Below are positions 1 through 8,003 of a stretch of DNA of 10,029 nucleotides, in pieces. How positions within the stretch are numbered: position 1 is the first letter of the stretch; each line of letters begins with the position of its first letter. The notes under the pieces are model-generated. The model was not told where the DNA came from. It saw only the letters and a list, made by a program, of their open reading frames with translations, and made no database searches. Source of the stretch: Methanosarcinaceae archaeon (lineage in GTDB: Archaea; Halobacteriota; Methanosarcinia; Methanosarcinales; Methanosarcinaceae). The stretch lies in the NCBI GenBank assembly GCA_028690255.1, contig JAQVBP010000048.1, forward strand, positions 9,600 through 19,628, written 5' to 3'. Made by a program: the position numbers and the translations under genes.

Positions 1-70
1 AAAGAAGGGAAATTAAAGAAAAGAAGGGAAATTAAAGAAAAGAAGGGAAATTAAAGAAAAGAAGGGAAAA
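1..70. repeat. 19-bp polypurine tandem repeat upstream of the reductase gene
   Basis: The unit AAAGAAGGGAAATTAAAGA occurs three times without a mismatch (1-19, 20-38, 39-57), then a fourth copy breaks off after about 12 bases (58-70). The array may extend left of the window. Apart from the TT in each unit the plus strand is all purine, and purine-rich DNA continues to the start codon at 113. I see no convincing TATA box here, so the promoter of the downstream gene may lie outside the window. The array could be slippage-generated spacer DNA; no function is visible. Confidence 0.9.
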
Positions 71-112
71 GAAGACCAAGAGGAAGGAAAAAATAAAAAA
101 GAGAGGAAAAAA

Positions 113-1270
113 ATGGATGCAGATATAATCATAATCGGGGCTTCCCCGGCCGGCCTGATGGCGGCCCGAAACGCCTCTGAAAAAGGAGCTGATGTCCTTC
201 TTCTTGAGAAAAAGACCGGGATCGGGCACCCCCCTCACCCTGCAAACTCCTTTTTTAAGGGCATGCTTGACAGGTGCGGGGAGACCGTGGACCCTTCATA
301 TGTTGTCCACTACCTCAAAGGCATGAAGATCATTTCCCCCTCCGGGCGGGAAGTGGTCGTTGAGACTCCGGGCTACTCCATAGACAAGACAAAATTCGAT
401 CGCTTTTACGCCGCAAAAACGGAAAAAGCCGGAGTGGACCTGCGTACCGGAATTGAGGTTTACAATATATTGAAAGCCGGGGGAGAGTTTTCGGTCAGCA
501 GCTCCGAAGGGACGTTCAGCTCAAAGCTGGTGATAATCTCCGACGGGATCAATTCGAAGCTGGCCGGGCTTCTCGGCCTGAAGACGATGAAGTACCCGCA
601 GGACCTGGCCTGGGGAATTGAGATGGACATCCGGGCAAAGGACCTTGGAAAACCCGAGATGTTCGAGTATTATGTGGGCAACCACGCTCCCGGCTGGAAG
701 ACCACCTATGCCCCGAGAGGGGGAGACTCCGCCGCCATCGGGGCCTATGTTAGAAGGTGCGGCAAAGACGCGAACCCCTACCTGGACGCCTGGGTGGAAC
801 GCTTCAAGAAGCTCAAAGGGCTCGAAGAAATTGAAGTAGTGACAAAACGCTATGGAGGAGACCCCATAGTGACCATTCCGAACGAGTTCATATCGGACGG
901 GGTCATGGTTGTGGGAGGAGCTGCCGGGCAGTCAGGGTTAGGCTATGCCATGCGGGCAGGCCAGATCTGCGGAGATGTTGCGGCCGGAGCCGTGAAAACG
1001 GGAGATGTCTCGAAAGCTGCCCTCTCGGAATATCGGAAAAACTGGGAAAAGGAGTACAGGACCGAGCATTACCTGGGCAGGATTGCCCTTGAGACCCTCA
1101 GGAAGATGACGGACAGGGAAATCGATGAGATGGTACGGGTCTTTGAAAAGGAAGACCTATCTTTCATCCACGGCAGCGCCTTTGAACAGGCCATGCAGGT
1201 CTTTATGTTCATGCTTAAGAAAAAACCTTCAGCACTTCTCAAATACCGGGCCTTTCTAAGGAACAGGTAA
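113..1270 (+). CDS. FAD-dependent oxidoreductase, geranylgeranyl reductase family
   Basis: A cytoplasmic flavoprotein of 385 residues, near the usual 390-410 of archaeal geranylgeranyl reductases, which saturate isoprenoid chains of membrane lipids. The N-terminal FAD-binding beta-alpha-beta unit is visible: GASPAG at 9-14, then an acidic residue (E32) at the end of strand 2. The DG motif is DGINSKLAGLLG at 144-155. The substrate-side strand with PGW and YAPRGG lies at 203-214. The second FAD motif, normally GDAAG, reads GGAAGQSGLGYAM at 268-280, so the usual Asp is Gly269. The start at 113 follows GAGAGGAAAAAA, a usable ribosome site. The radical SAM gene follows 97 nt downstream on the same strand, so co-transcription is possible. 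Family membership is well supported. The substrate is not: it could be a lipid, a quinone such as methanophenazine, or a tetrapyrrole side chain. Confidence 0.85.
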   Translation: MDADIIIIGASPAGLMAARNASEKGADVLLLEKKTGIGHPPHPANSFFKGMLDRCGETVDPSYVVHYLKGMKIISPSGREVVVETPGYSIDKTKFDRFYAAKTEKAGVDLRTGIEVYNILKAGGEFSVSSSEGTFSSKLVIISDGINSKLAGLLGLKTMKYPQDLAWGIEMDIRAKDLGKPEMFEYYVGNHAPGWKTTYAPRGGDSAAIGAYVRRCGKDANPYLDAWVERFKKLKGLEEIEVVTKRYGGDPIVTIPNEFISDGVMVVGGAAGQSGLGYAMRAGQICGDVAAGAVKTGDVSKAALSEYRKNWEKEYRTEHYLGRIALETLRKMTDREIDEMVRVFEKEDLSFIHGSAFEQAMQVFMFMLKKKPSALLKYRAFLRNR

Positions 1271-1329
1271 AAACAATAGCTAAAAACAATAGCTAAAAAC
1301 AATAGCTAAAAACAATAGCTAAAAACAAT
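1269..1329. repeat. 13-bp tandem repeat in the gap between the two plus-strand genes
   Basis: The unit AAAAACAATAGCT is repeated four times exactly (1269-1281, 1282-1294, 1295-1307, 1308-1320), with nine bases of a fifth copy at 1321-1329. The first copy begins inside the TAA stop of the reductase gene (1268-1270), so the array sits directly against the coding end. Each unit holds the small palindrome TAGCTA across the junction. The array fills most of the 97-nt gap. The remaining 38 nt carry only a weak ribosome site for the next gene. Confidence 0.92.
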
Positions 1330-1367
1330 TATCCGAAAAAAATGGAAAAATAAGGCAAGGGCAAAAC

Positions 1368-2507
1368 ATGCAGTATAATTTTTACAAAAACCCCCTCTTC
1401 AGAGTTTACGCGGAAATTGAAGAGGACCGCGTTAAGATGAAAACGAGTGGGGTTGCTTCCCCCTTCATGAAAAAGACGCTTGCCGGAAACCTGGGCATTT
1501 TTGACGGCAAGAAGTACTCAAAAGCCGAAGAAACGGAACTTATCTTTTCCACCTGGATGCCCCCAATCCCGAGCCCTGCCTTCGACCGCCTGGTAAAAAG
1601 CCAGCTTTCGGCAATGTTTGGAAAAATGATTCCGGACCAGGTGACGATTTCAATTACAGAAGACTGTCCTAACAACTGCATCCACTGTGCGCTTCCGGAC
1701 AGCAAACACCGGGCAAAGCTGTCCCCTCCGACCGTAAAGGACGTTATCGACCAGGTGCTCGATATGGGCACGACCTTTGTGATCTTCGACGGGGGAGAGC
1801 CCCTGACCTACCAGGGCCTCGAAACCCTTATCCGCTACGTGGACCGGAAAAAAGCCATTGCCGGAATGTTCACCTCGGGGGTGGGGCTTACGGAGGAAAA
1901 AGCCAGGGCCCTGAAAAAAGCAGGCCTCTATTCCCTGACCGTCAGTTTTGACAGCGCCTTTGAGGAAAAACACGACCGCATAAGGGGCCGGGAAGGAGTC
2001 TTTAAAAGCGCCGTGGCCGCGGTCAAAAACGGGCTTTCCGCAGGGCTGCTCATGAACATCTATATTGTGCTTTCAAAAGAGAACGTGGACGAGCTCGATG
2101 AAATCTACGCCCTTGCCTCGGAACTCGGGGTCCACGAACTTTCTTTCTATGAAATCGTGCCAACCGGCCGCTGGCTGGAACACAGTTCAGAGATTTTGAC
2201 CTCCGCCGACCTGGCAAAATTCGACGCCTTTGTGGCCCGGGCCGAGGCAAAAAAAGGTCCGAGGGTCTTTCCGATTCCCCAGGTAATGCGCACAACAGGC
2301 TGCATGGCGGGCCGGAAATGGCTGCATGTAACCCCTCAGGGAGACGTCCTGCCCTGTGCCTGTATCCCCCGCTCCTACGGAAACATCCACAGCGATAAAA
2401 TAAAGGACGTCTGGAAAAAAATCCGGGCAGAAACGGTCTACAATGCGGATTCCTGCCTGATGAGAAACCCGGAATTCAGGGAAAAATATCTGGGATTATC
2501 GGACTGA
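1368..2507 (+). CDS. Radical SAM protein with C-terminal SPASM/twitch-like cluster domain
   Basis: A 379-residue radical SAM enzyme. The CX3CX2C motif at C100, C104 and C107 (CPNNCIHC) would hold the 4Fe-4S cluster that cleaves S-adenosylmethionine, and the GGEP motif at 142-145 binds its amino group. C-terminal cysteines C312, C330, C332 and C363 sit in a GCMAGRKWLHVTPQGDVLPC context, typical of the auxiliary-cluster domain of SPASM-type enzymes and of the haem-pathway enzymes AhbC/AhbD and NirJ. About 95 residues precede the core and match no domain I can name. ATG 1368 has a weak site (AAGG, 7 nt upstream); Met24 (1437) is a less likely alternative. It probably modifies a peptide or a small molecule. 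Pairing with a flavin reductase suggests a joint pathway, but I cannot name the product. Enzyme class is secure; function unknown. Confidence 0.88.
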   Translation: MQYNFYKNPLFRVYAEIEEDRVKMKTSGVASPFMKKTLAGNLGIFDGKKYSKAEETELIFSTWMPPIPSPAFDRLVKSQLSAMFGKMIPDQVTISITEDCPNNCIHCALPDSKHRAKLSPPTVKDVIDQVLDMGTTFVIFDGGEPLTYQGLETLIRYVDRKKAIAGMFTSGVGLTEEKARALKKAGLYSLTVSFDSAFEEKHDRIRGREGVFKSAVAAVKNGLSAGLLMNIYIVLSKENVDELDEIYALASELGVHELSFYEIVPTGRWLEHSSEILTSADLAKFDAFVARAEAKKGPRVFPIPQVMRTTGCMAGRKWLHVTPQGDVLPCACIPRSYGNIHSDKIKDVWKKIRAETVYNADSCLMRNPEFREKYLGLSD

Positions 2508-2540
2508 AAAATAAGGAAAAAATACATGAAGATAAAAAAA
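2507..2540 (-). terminator. Possible T-rich terminator of the minus-strand chelatase-family gene
   Basis: Read on the minus strand, about 150 nt past the stop of the large gene, there are T7 (2540-2534), T6 (2522-2517) and T5 (2511-2507) within 34 nt. Archaeal RNA polymerase terminates at such clustered T-runs without needing a hairpin. The distance from the stop and the general A/T richness keep confidence low. Confidence 0.35.
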
Positions 2541-2672
2541 GAGAAAATAAGCAGAAAGGAAGTTACTTCCCCTGCATTCAACCGTTTTTCGAAACCTTAT
2601 TTTTCCTCCGGGGGAACTACTCCTGAACTAAAGACTCGGGGGTTTTTAAAGATTATTGGGTTTTCTGTTTAA
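2526..2672 (+). CDS. Possible small basic protein of 48 residues, hypothetical
   Basis: An ATG-to-TAA reading frame of 48 codons begins 18 nt after the radical SAM stop and follows AAGGA at 2514-2517 with about 8 nt spacing. The peptide starts MKIKKEKISRKEV, so its N-terminus is strongly basic, and ends in a short hydrophobic tail (FLKIIGFSV). No family is recognised. It lies in the gap between convergent genes, where reading frames arise by chance, and T-rich runs that could be terminators fall inside it. An 11-bp inverted repeat (2506-2516 and 2595-2605) overlaps its ribosome site. It may be a real microprotein or untranslated 3' sequence. Confidence 0.25.
   Translation: MKIKKEKISRKEVTSPAFNRFSKPYFSSGGTTPELKTRGFLKIIGFSV
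2585..2664 (+). terminator. Possible T-rich terminator region of the plus-strand genes
   Basis: Plus-strand T5 runs at 2585-2589, 2600-2604 and 2643-2647, with T4 at 2661-2664, lie 80-160 nt after the radical SAM stop and before the convergent gene ends at 2687. This fits archaeal oligo-T termination. It conflicts in part with the possible 48-codon ORF, whose frame covers the same bases. Confidence 0.3.
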
Positions 2673-2686
2673 GATTATAAACCATT

Positions 2687-5600
2687 TCAGCGCCTTTTCT
2701 TCCCGTACCCGACAAAAATAGCTCCCACCAGAAGCAACAGGAAAAGCATTCCGAGGATGTCGGAGGCTGAAAAGGGCATGCTTTCCGACTCCATCTTATC
2801 TTTTATTTTTTCCTTTGTCATCTCATACCCTTCCACATAGTTGCTTTTCATATTCGCTTTATCAGTGGGGACTTCTCGAAGATCGGTTCCGATCCCGGAC
2901 CCGGTTTCAAAACTGCTGTTTGCATTTTCCGAATGTGATTCCTCTTTGGAAACGGTTTTGGCTTTTGCCCCACTGCTGGAACTGTGTTTCCTGCCTTCGG
3001 GACTGTCGGTGTCCAGGGTCTCGCCCCTGGCTTTGGCCATCAGTCTTTTGTAATCTTTCATGACATTGGCATCCACGACATTTGCATTCGGGGCAGAAAT
3101 AACGCCCCTGATGTAATTGTCAAGCAGGGGGTTTCCGCAGGTGTGGTGACAGCAAGTGACTCCGCTTTCAACCACCGATTCAACGTACTCTTTTACAAGA
3201 TTCTGAATTACTTTGTCGGAAGCACTCCAGCTTTTTTTTCTTGCAGTTTCGGTCAACCTGGCAAGCATGGACTGGTAAGCATAAGGATTATTCTCTTTCA
3301 GCCAGCCACTGAGCTCCGGGTTTGTGACATAAGTCCCATACACCATATCCCATACCCTGTCACTGATAAGATCAGGGTTCAGTGCTTCCCATCCCCATAG
3401 GTTTGCCAGGAAATCCTCCATCTCTGCCGCACCTTCATATCCGTTTCCCTGCATTCCGCTTATCCATGTGGGGTTGAAATACCTTGCATAGAGTTCGTTT
3501 TCAATGTAGGTCCGGAGGGTTTCGATTTTCATATCATCAAGGTCCTGCAGGTTCACCACATATGTATCGGGGCCAATGCCCGAGATAAAATTTATAGCAT
3601 TGTACAGGCCGCCCAGATACTGGAAGAAATCATTGGTATCAAGCGAGCCGTATGTATTCGAACTCCTGCTGTGAAAGATAGCCTGTGTTCCATTAAGGTT
3701 GCTCTCAAAAACCAGAGAGTTATTAATATCGAGATTTTGGCCTGTTTGCCGCTCAATGTAATCAGCTAAGGTTTGACCCCAGATATTTTCCCCATAGACA
3801 TAACACATCTTACTGATGTATAATTCTGCAAGTTTTGTATTGTTATTCCACGTATCACTGGATTCGACGGTATTTGCCATACCGGTCCCATAGGCCCCGT
3901 CAGCAGGCCCGAATATTCTGAATTGGGCAATGTCAAGTGCAAGCTCGCGATCCAGAATTGTCTTATTCAAGACTGCCTGCAGGGAATTAGTATTTTCCCT
4001 TACATAATTATCAGCTTCATCCTGCTGATAAGCAAGCCTTACGGCCCGGTCAATGAGTTCAATTTTCATGGGGAACGTATCCCTGTAAAGTCCTGAGACC
4101 TGCACAGTGACATCAATACGGGGCCTTTTAAGTTCCGAGGAGTTAATCAGCTGTATTCCTGTAACTTTATTACCGCTGCCCCATACTGGTTCCACTCCGA
4201 GGAGGTAGAGGATCTGCGCCTCCGTGATGCCTTCATGGCGTGTTGATTCTCCTGCCCACAGGATATAAGCTACTTTGCCGGGATACCCCTTGTTTTCTTC
4301 ATGATATTCATCAAGCCACTGGGCAATAAGCGTAGTTCCTTCTTCCCAGGCCTGTTTTGTTGGGATTAACTGTTCATCAAAGGCGTAGAAGTTCCTTCCG
4401 GAGGGCAGGGTTTCAGGCCGGAGTACAGGATCTCCCCCCAGGTTTGCTTCTATGTATTTTCCGTCCATGGCATTAAGGACCTGCCGGACCTCATTATCAG
4501 CTTCTGCAATCAGTTCATTATAGATAATTGAAGTATTAAGCCTGGTTTCGATGTTTTTTGTAGAAGTCCTCAGTATCTGCTCCTGTGCACCAGTAACACT
4601 CATATTTTCAAGTATAACCAGCGAGAGCAGATCATTTGCAGCGGAATCGGAATCATTATAGACTGCAACCATTTCAGAATAATTATCCCCCAGCATGGAA
4701 TTAACCATTCCCACAAGGGCTTCGCCTTTGGGAGCTTCTCCGAGTACGTGAAGCCCACAAGGCATTGAAAGGCTCTTGAGTGCGGACAGGACATCATCAA
4801 GTTCTTCAAGGAACTCATCAACCGTACTCTCATTTCCTGCCAGGCTCATATTGACCTGTCCGTCAAGCCCAAGGCCGACAGTCAGGTTGATGATTTCCTG
4901 CAAATGGGCTTTTTTCAGGGAATCCGATTCGGTACTGGAAGTCTTGTAAATGCTGATCTCGCTGCTGAGGACACTGTAATTCCCATAGAGCCCGGCAGAG
5001 ACCACAGGGGGTATCAGATGGTCGATGATAACGGCATTACCCCTGCGTTTTGCCTGCATACCTTCCCCCATTCCATCCATTACGTAAGGGTAGATAACAG
5101 GGATATCTCCTGCCATAAGGGCAGGCCATTCATCACTGAGCAGGCAGAACTCTTTTCCAGGCAGCCACTCAACAGTACCGTGCCTTCCCATATTTACCAT
5201 GACATCAGCATCAAACTCGTGCTGCAGCCACAGGTAGAATGCAATGTACTGGTGGTGTGGCGGCAGGTCGGTATCATGATAGAGCACTTCGTCATCCTGC
5301 AGCCACCCCCTGGTAGGCTGCGGGGCCAGGATTACGTTTTCACTGAGACTGATCTTTGGAATAACAATGAACCTGTCACCGTTATTACTGGTATGGACCA
5401 TGATCTTTCCGGGAGGCTCTCCCCACATATCGACGACTTCCTGCCTTCTCTCTTCTGGGAGGCTGTTGAACCACGAAAGATATGTGCTTTCGGGAAGCAG
5501 TTCAACTTTTCCGGTCTCGACAAGGGCATCCAGTTCCCCGGGAACCCAGGTACCAATGTTTCTTCCCTGGTAGAGCATGAGGTCAATAAGTTCTGTTTTG

Positions 5601-7957
5601 TTGGGAATTAAACTGCGATTTACAGCATACCCCTCATCTGCCATTCCATTCAGAAGATTTACAATACTTGGGGCAACTTCAAGATAGGAAGCTCTGATAT
5701 TATTTTTCCCGCCCCCGTGGTTATAGTAGATGATAGCAACATTTTTGTCACAGTCCTCTTCGAGGGAGAGGTTTGCCTGGGCTATTGTACGGTTTATAAG
5801 CCAGCTGACCTGCTTATCATGGGCGATGTATTTTTCTTCGGTAGCATTATCCACCACAAAAGTTTCTAAAGCAGCAACCATAATAGGGTCTATCGACCCT
5901 AAGGTTTCGGGCCTGTATATCCTGAGCATATTGGGGGTAGGCAGGGGATTGCTCGCCTTTATCCACTGACTCGTGTTCATGTATCCGTTAAACAATGCAT
6001 TGATTACCGGAACTTTAAGCCCCCGAGGATCAAAAAAATTCCCCCGGTAAAGGAAAGAAACGATAGCATCCACTTTTGCCTGCTCACTATGGTTAAAGTA
6101 AGAATCCAGATAATTGTCTGAATCCCCATAACATGCGACAACATTGACACCTTTTTCTTCAAACCCCTCTATGAGGTTATCAATAGGGTCCATATCATCC
6201 GGATAATATGAATTATAAAATGTTATCCCGACAGTCGGGGCCCCGGGATCGAAGTTATGACCATCTGTTCTGGCGGAATACCAGTCAAAGTATTCTGCAG
6301 CATTACTTGTGAAATATTCAATTGATGTGAGATTCATTGCCGGATGATAAATTGCACTTCCAAGGCTCGTGGGTTCTTTTACAGGGAGATCAATGCGATT
6401 ATAATATTTTTGTGCCAGGTAAAAGATAAGGTTGTCAAAGTTTTCGTTGTCTAAAGCTGCTCCGGACCAGTATTCGGACAGATAGCCCTTAAAAGCAGTC
6501 ACATCTCCAAAATCAGAAGGAATTGTATAGTTGCTTTCCGGGAGATATGTATTCGAACCAATAACAAGTGACCCGTTGTCAATAGCTTCCCGTACGGCAG
6601 TCTCAAATTTGGACGCACTCTGAGTAACCGTCACAATGTAAATAAGATCCGTGTGGCTAAGGTCAATTTCCTCAGGAGCCTGTGTTGTAATGTAAACATT
6701 AACCGTAATGTTCAACTCAGGATCGGAATTGACCCTTTCAGCAAATTTTGTAAGCCCGACATCATAGGTGGTGTAGCCGGTGATGATTGAGATGTTCAGG
6801 TGAGGAGCATTTGAGATTTTAACATTTGATTTTTTAAGAAGTGCAATGTCTACGTAAGTCTTATTTGCCCCGGTTCTCGAAATTGTCTTCCCTGAAATTG
6901 TTGTCCTGTCAAGCAGGCCCAGTATTGCCTGATGGTCAATAGTATCGTTCTTTCTCATCGGGAGGTTGAACCCCTCAAGCTTTGTCCCGTTTTCAACTGT
7001 AATTTCGGATACGTTTGTCAGCCACATACCACTTGCTGCAGGGCTGTACTGTACTGCTTCTACCAGGTATTTCCCATTCCGCACCTCAGAGAACCGGTAA
7101 TTTCCGAATTCGTCGCTTGTGGTATTTGCGAGAAACTCTGATTCCGGAGTCGTCAGGACCACATCTACGTAAGTCTTATTTGCCCCGGTTCTCGAAATCG
7201 TTTTCCCTGATATTGTTGTCCTGTCAAGCAGGCCCAGTATTGCCCGGTGATCAATATCAGTGTTATTTCTCATCGAAAGGTTGAGGCCCTCAAGCTTTGT
7301 CCCGTTTTCAACTGTAATTTCGGATACGTTTGTCAGCCACATACCACTCCTTGCAGTACTGTACTGGACTGCTTCTACCAGGTATTTCCCATTCCGCACC
7401 TCAGAGAACCGGTAATTTCCGAATTCGTCGCTTGTGGTATTTGCGAGAAACTCTGATTCCGGAGTCGTCAGGACCACATCTACGTAAGTCTTATTTGCAC
7501 CTGTTCTCGAAATCGTTTTCCCTGATATTGTTGTCCTGTCAAACAGGCCCAGTATTGCCCGGTGGTCAATATCAGTGTTATTTTTCATCGAGAGGTCGAG
7601 CCCCTCAAGCTTTGTTCCGTTTTTAACTGTAATTTCGGATACGTTTGTCAGCCACATACCACTCCTTGCAGTACTGTACTGGACTGCCTCTACCAGGTAT
7701 TTCCCATTCGGAATGTTCGTGAATGCATAGTCTCCAGAGCTATCACTGGTAGTATTTTTAAAGAAGTAATAAGAAGAAGTTTTATTTGGGTCCAGAGAAT
7801 CATTACCTGTGCCAGCCCCCCCACTATCCCCAGAAATTTGCAGTGCACTTGCGAATGATACAAGTAGCATCAGACTGATGAACAAAATGTAGACGTTCGC
7901 ATATCTTTTTAGGAAATTTCGATTTGGTTTTGTTTCTTTGAGCATATCAACCACCAT
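2687..7957 (-). CDS. Surface-anchored CobN/HmuS-like metallochelatase-family protein
   Basis: This 1756-residue protein is larger than ordinary cytoplasmic CobN (about 1200-1400). It has a signal peptide at about 17-39, three 105-residue repeats to about 372, a complete CobN-like body (about 385-1590), a polar linker (1640-1730) and a membrane helix ending in KKRR (1733-1756). Landmarks are GRHGTVEWLPGK at 924-935 with H926, GEGMQAKRR at 964-972, RPRIDVTVQVSGLYRDTFP at 1278-1296 and the NP-W-GM-G-GY-GA region at 1495-1510. A CCHHTC cluster sits at 1602-1607. Many N-x-S/T sequons and both end signals put the body outside the cell, which is wrong for classical cobalt insertion into cobyrinate. 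With its ExbB/DUF2149/DUF2162 neighbours it resembles HmuS, so tetrapyrrole metal removal or uptake is the leading inference. Met5 (7945), preceded by GGTGG, may be the true start. CobN-family membership is very secure. Confidence 0.93.
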   Translation of the reverse strand: MVVDMLKETKPNRNFLKRYANVYILFISLMLLVSFASALQISGDSGGAGTGNDSLDPNKTSSYYFFKNTTSDSSGDYAFTNIPNGKYLVEAVQYSTARSGMWLTNVSEITVKNGTKLEGLDLSMKNNTDIDHRAILGLFDRTTISGKTISRTGANKTYVDVVLTTPESEFLANTTSDEFGNYRFSEVRNGKYLVEAVQYSTARSGMWLTNVSEITVENGTKLEGLNLSMRNNTDIDHRAILGLLDRTTISGKTISRTGANKTYVDVVLTTPESEFLANTTSDEFGNYRFSEVRNGKYLVEAVQYSPAASGMWLTNVSEITVENGTKLEGFNLPMRKNDTIDHQAILGLLDRTTISGKTISRTGANKTYVDIALLKKSNVKISNAPHLNISIITGYTTYDVGLTKFAERVNSDPELNITVNVYITTQAPEEIDLSHTDLIYIVTVTQSASKFETAVREAIDNGSLVIGSNTYLPESNYTIPSDFGDVTAFKGYLSEYWSGAALDNENFDNLIFYLAQKYYNRIDLPVKEPTSLGSAIYHPAMNLTSIEYFTSNAAEYFDWYSARTDGHNFDPGAPTVGITFYNSYYPDDMDPIDNLIEGFEEKGVNVVACYGDSDNYLDSYFNHSEQAKVDAIVSFLYRGNFFDPRGLKVPVINALFNGYMNTSQWIKASNPLPTPNMLRIYRPETLGSIDPIMVAALETFVVDNATEEKYIAHDKQVSWLINRTIAQANLSLEEDCDKNVAIIYYNHGGGKNNIRASYLEVAPSIVNLLNGMADEGYAVNRSLIPNKTELIDLMLYQGRNIGTWVPGELDALVETGKVELLPESTYLSWFNSLPEERRQEVVDMWGEPPGKIMVHTSNNGDRFIVIPKISLSENVILAPQPTRGWLQDDEVLYHDTDLPPHHQYIAFYLWLQHEFDADVMVNMGRHGTVEWLPGKEFCLLSDEWPALMAGDIPVIYPYVMDGMGEGMQAKRRGNAVIIDHLIPPVVSAGLYGNYSVLSSEISIYKTSSTESDSLKKAHLQEIINLTVGLGLDGQVNMSLAGNESTVDEFLEELDDVLSALKSLSMPCGLHVLGEAPKGEALVGMVNSMLGDNYSEMVAVYNDSDSAANDLLSLVILENMSVTGAQEQILRTSTKNIETRLNTSIIYNELIAEADNEVRQVLNAMDGKYIEANLGGDPVLRPETLPSGRNFYAFDEQLIPTKQAWEEGTTLIAQWLDEYHEENKGYPGKVAYILWAGESTRHEGITEAQILYLLGVEPVWGSGNKVTGIQLINSSELKRPRIDVTVQVSGLYRDTFPMKIELIDRAVRLAYQQDEADNYVRENTNSLQAVLNKTILDRELALDIAQFRIFGPADGAYGTGMANTVESSDTWNNNTKLAELYISKMCYVYGENIWGQTLADYIERQTGQNLDINNSLVFESNLNGTQAIFHSRSSNTYGSLDTNDFFQYLGGLYNAINFISGIGPDTYVVNLQDLDDMKIETLRTYIENELYARYFNPTWISGMQGNGYEGAAEMEDFLANLWGWEALNPDLISDRVWDMVYGTYVTNPELSGWLKENNPYAYQSMLARLTETARKKSWSASDKVIQNLVKEYVESVVESGVTCCHHTCGNPLLDNYIRGVISAPNANVVDANVMKDYKRLMAKARGETLDTDSPEGRKHSSSSGAKAKTVSKEESHSENANSSFETGSGIGTDLREVPTDKANMKSNYVEGYEMTKEKIKDKMESESMPFSASDILGMLFLLLLVGAIFVGYGKKRR
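6840..7783 (-). repeat. Three 315-bp in-frame repeats encoding 105-residue surface domains
   Basis: The period is exactly 315 bp: the string TCTACGTAAGTCTTATTTG recurs at 6849, 7164 and 7479. In the protein the units start at residues 144 and 249, with a shortened start of another at 354-372 and a diverged first unit at about 60-143. Each unit contains a GNYRF...VRNGKYLVEAVQY segment like carboxypeptidase-regulatory or SdrD_B-type beta-sandwich folds, plus several N-x-S/T sequons. Long stretches are identical at the DNA level, pointing to recent duplication or gene conversion. The first unit differs most in its N-terminal half (DSSGDYAFTNIPNG). Confidence 0.93.
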
Positions 7958-8003
7958 TACAGACCCGATTAACGGCCATGATCCTGAAAATCGAGGAATT
8001 CCA

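Noticed and set aside
2506..2605. 11-bp inverted repeat GAAAAATAAGG / CCTTATTTTTC as a terminator hairpin or transposon end
   Set aside because: The arms are 78 nt apart and AT-rich, with no target duplication or transposase. A chance match is likely, though it is noted for the small ORF at 2526.
4904..5611. Plus-strand 235-codon open frame opposite the chelatase-family gene
   Set aside because: It lies wholly within strongly conserved CobN coding sequence on the other strand, has no recognisable domain or ribosome site, and reads as an antisense shadow.
6840..7783. CRISPR array as an explanation of the repeats
   Set aside because: The units are 315 bp, contiguous and in frame within a gene, with no short repeats and unique spacers.
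6932..7858. Series of similar plus-strand open frames of 69-98 codons
   Set aside because: They are the antisense image of the 315-bp coding repeats, which explains their likeness to each other.
2687..7957. Calling the large protein the cobaltochelatase subunit CobN of B12 synthesis
   Set aside because: Signal peptide, sequons, C-terminal anchor and motor-gene neighbours place it outside the cell, where the cobalt-insertion step of corrin synthesis does not occur.
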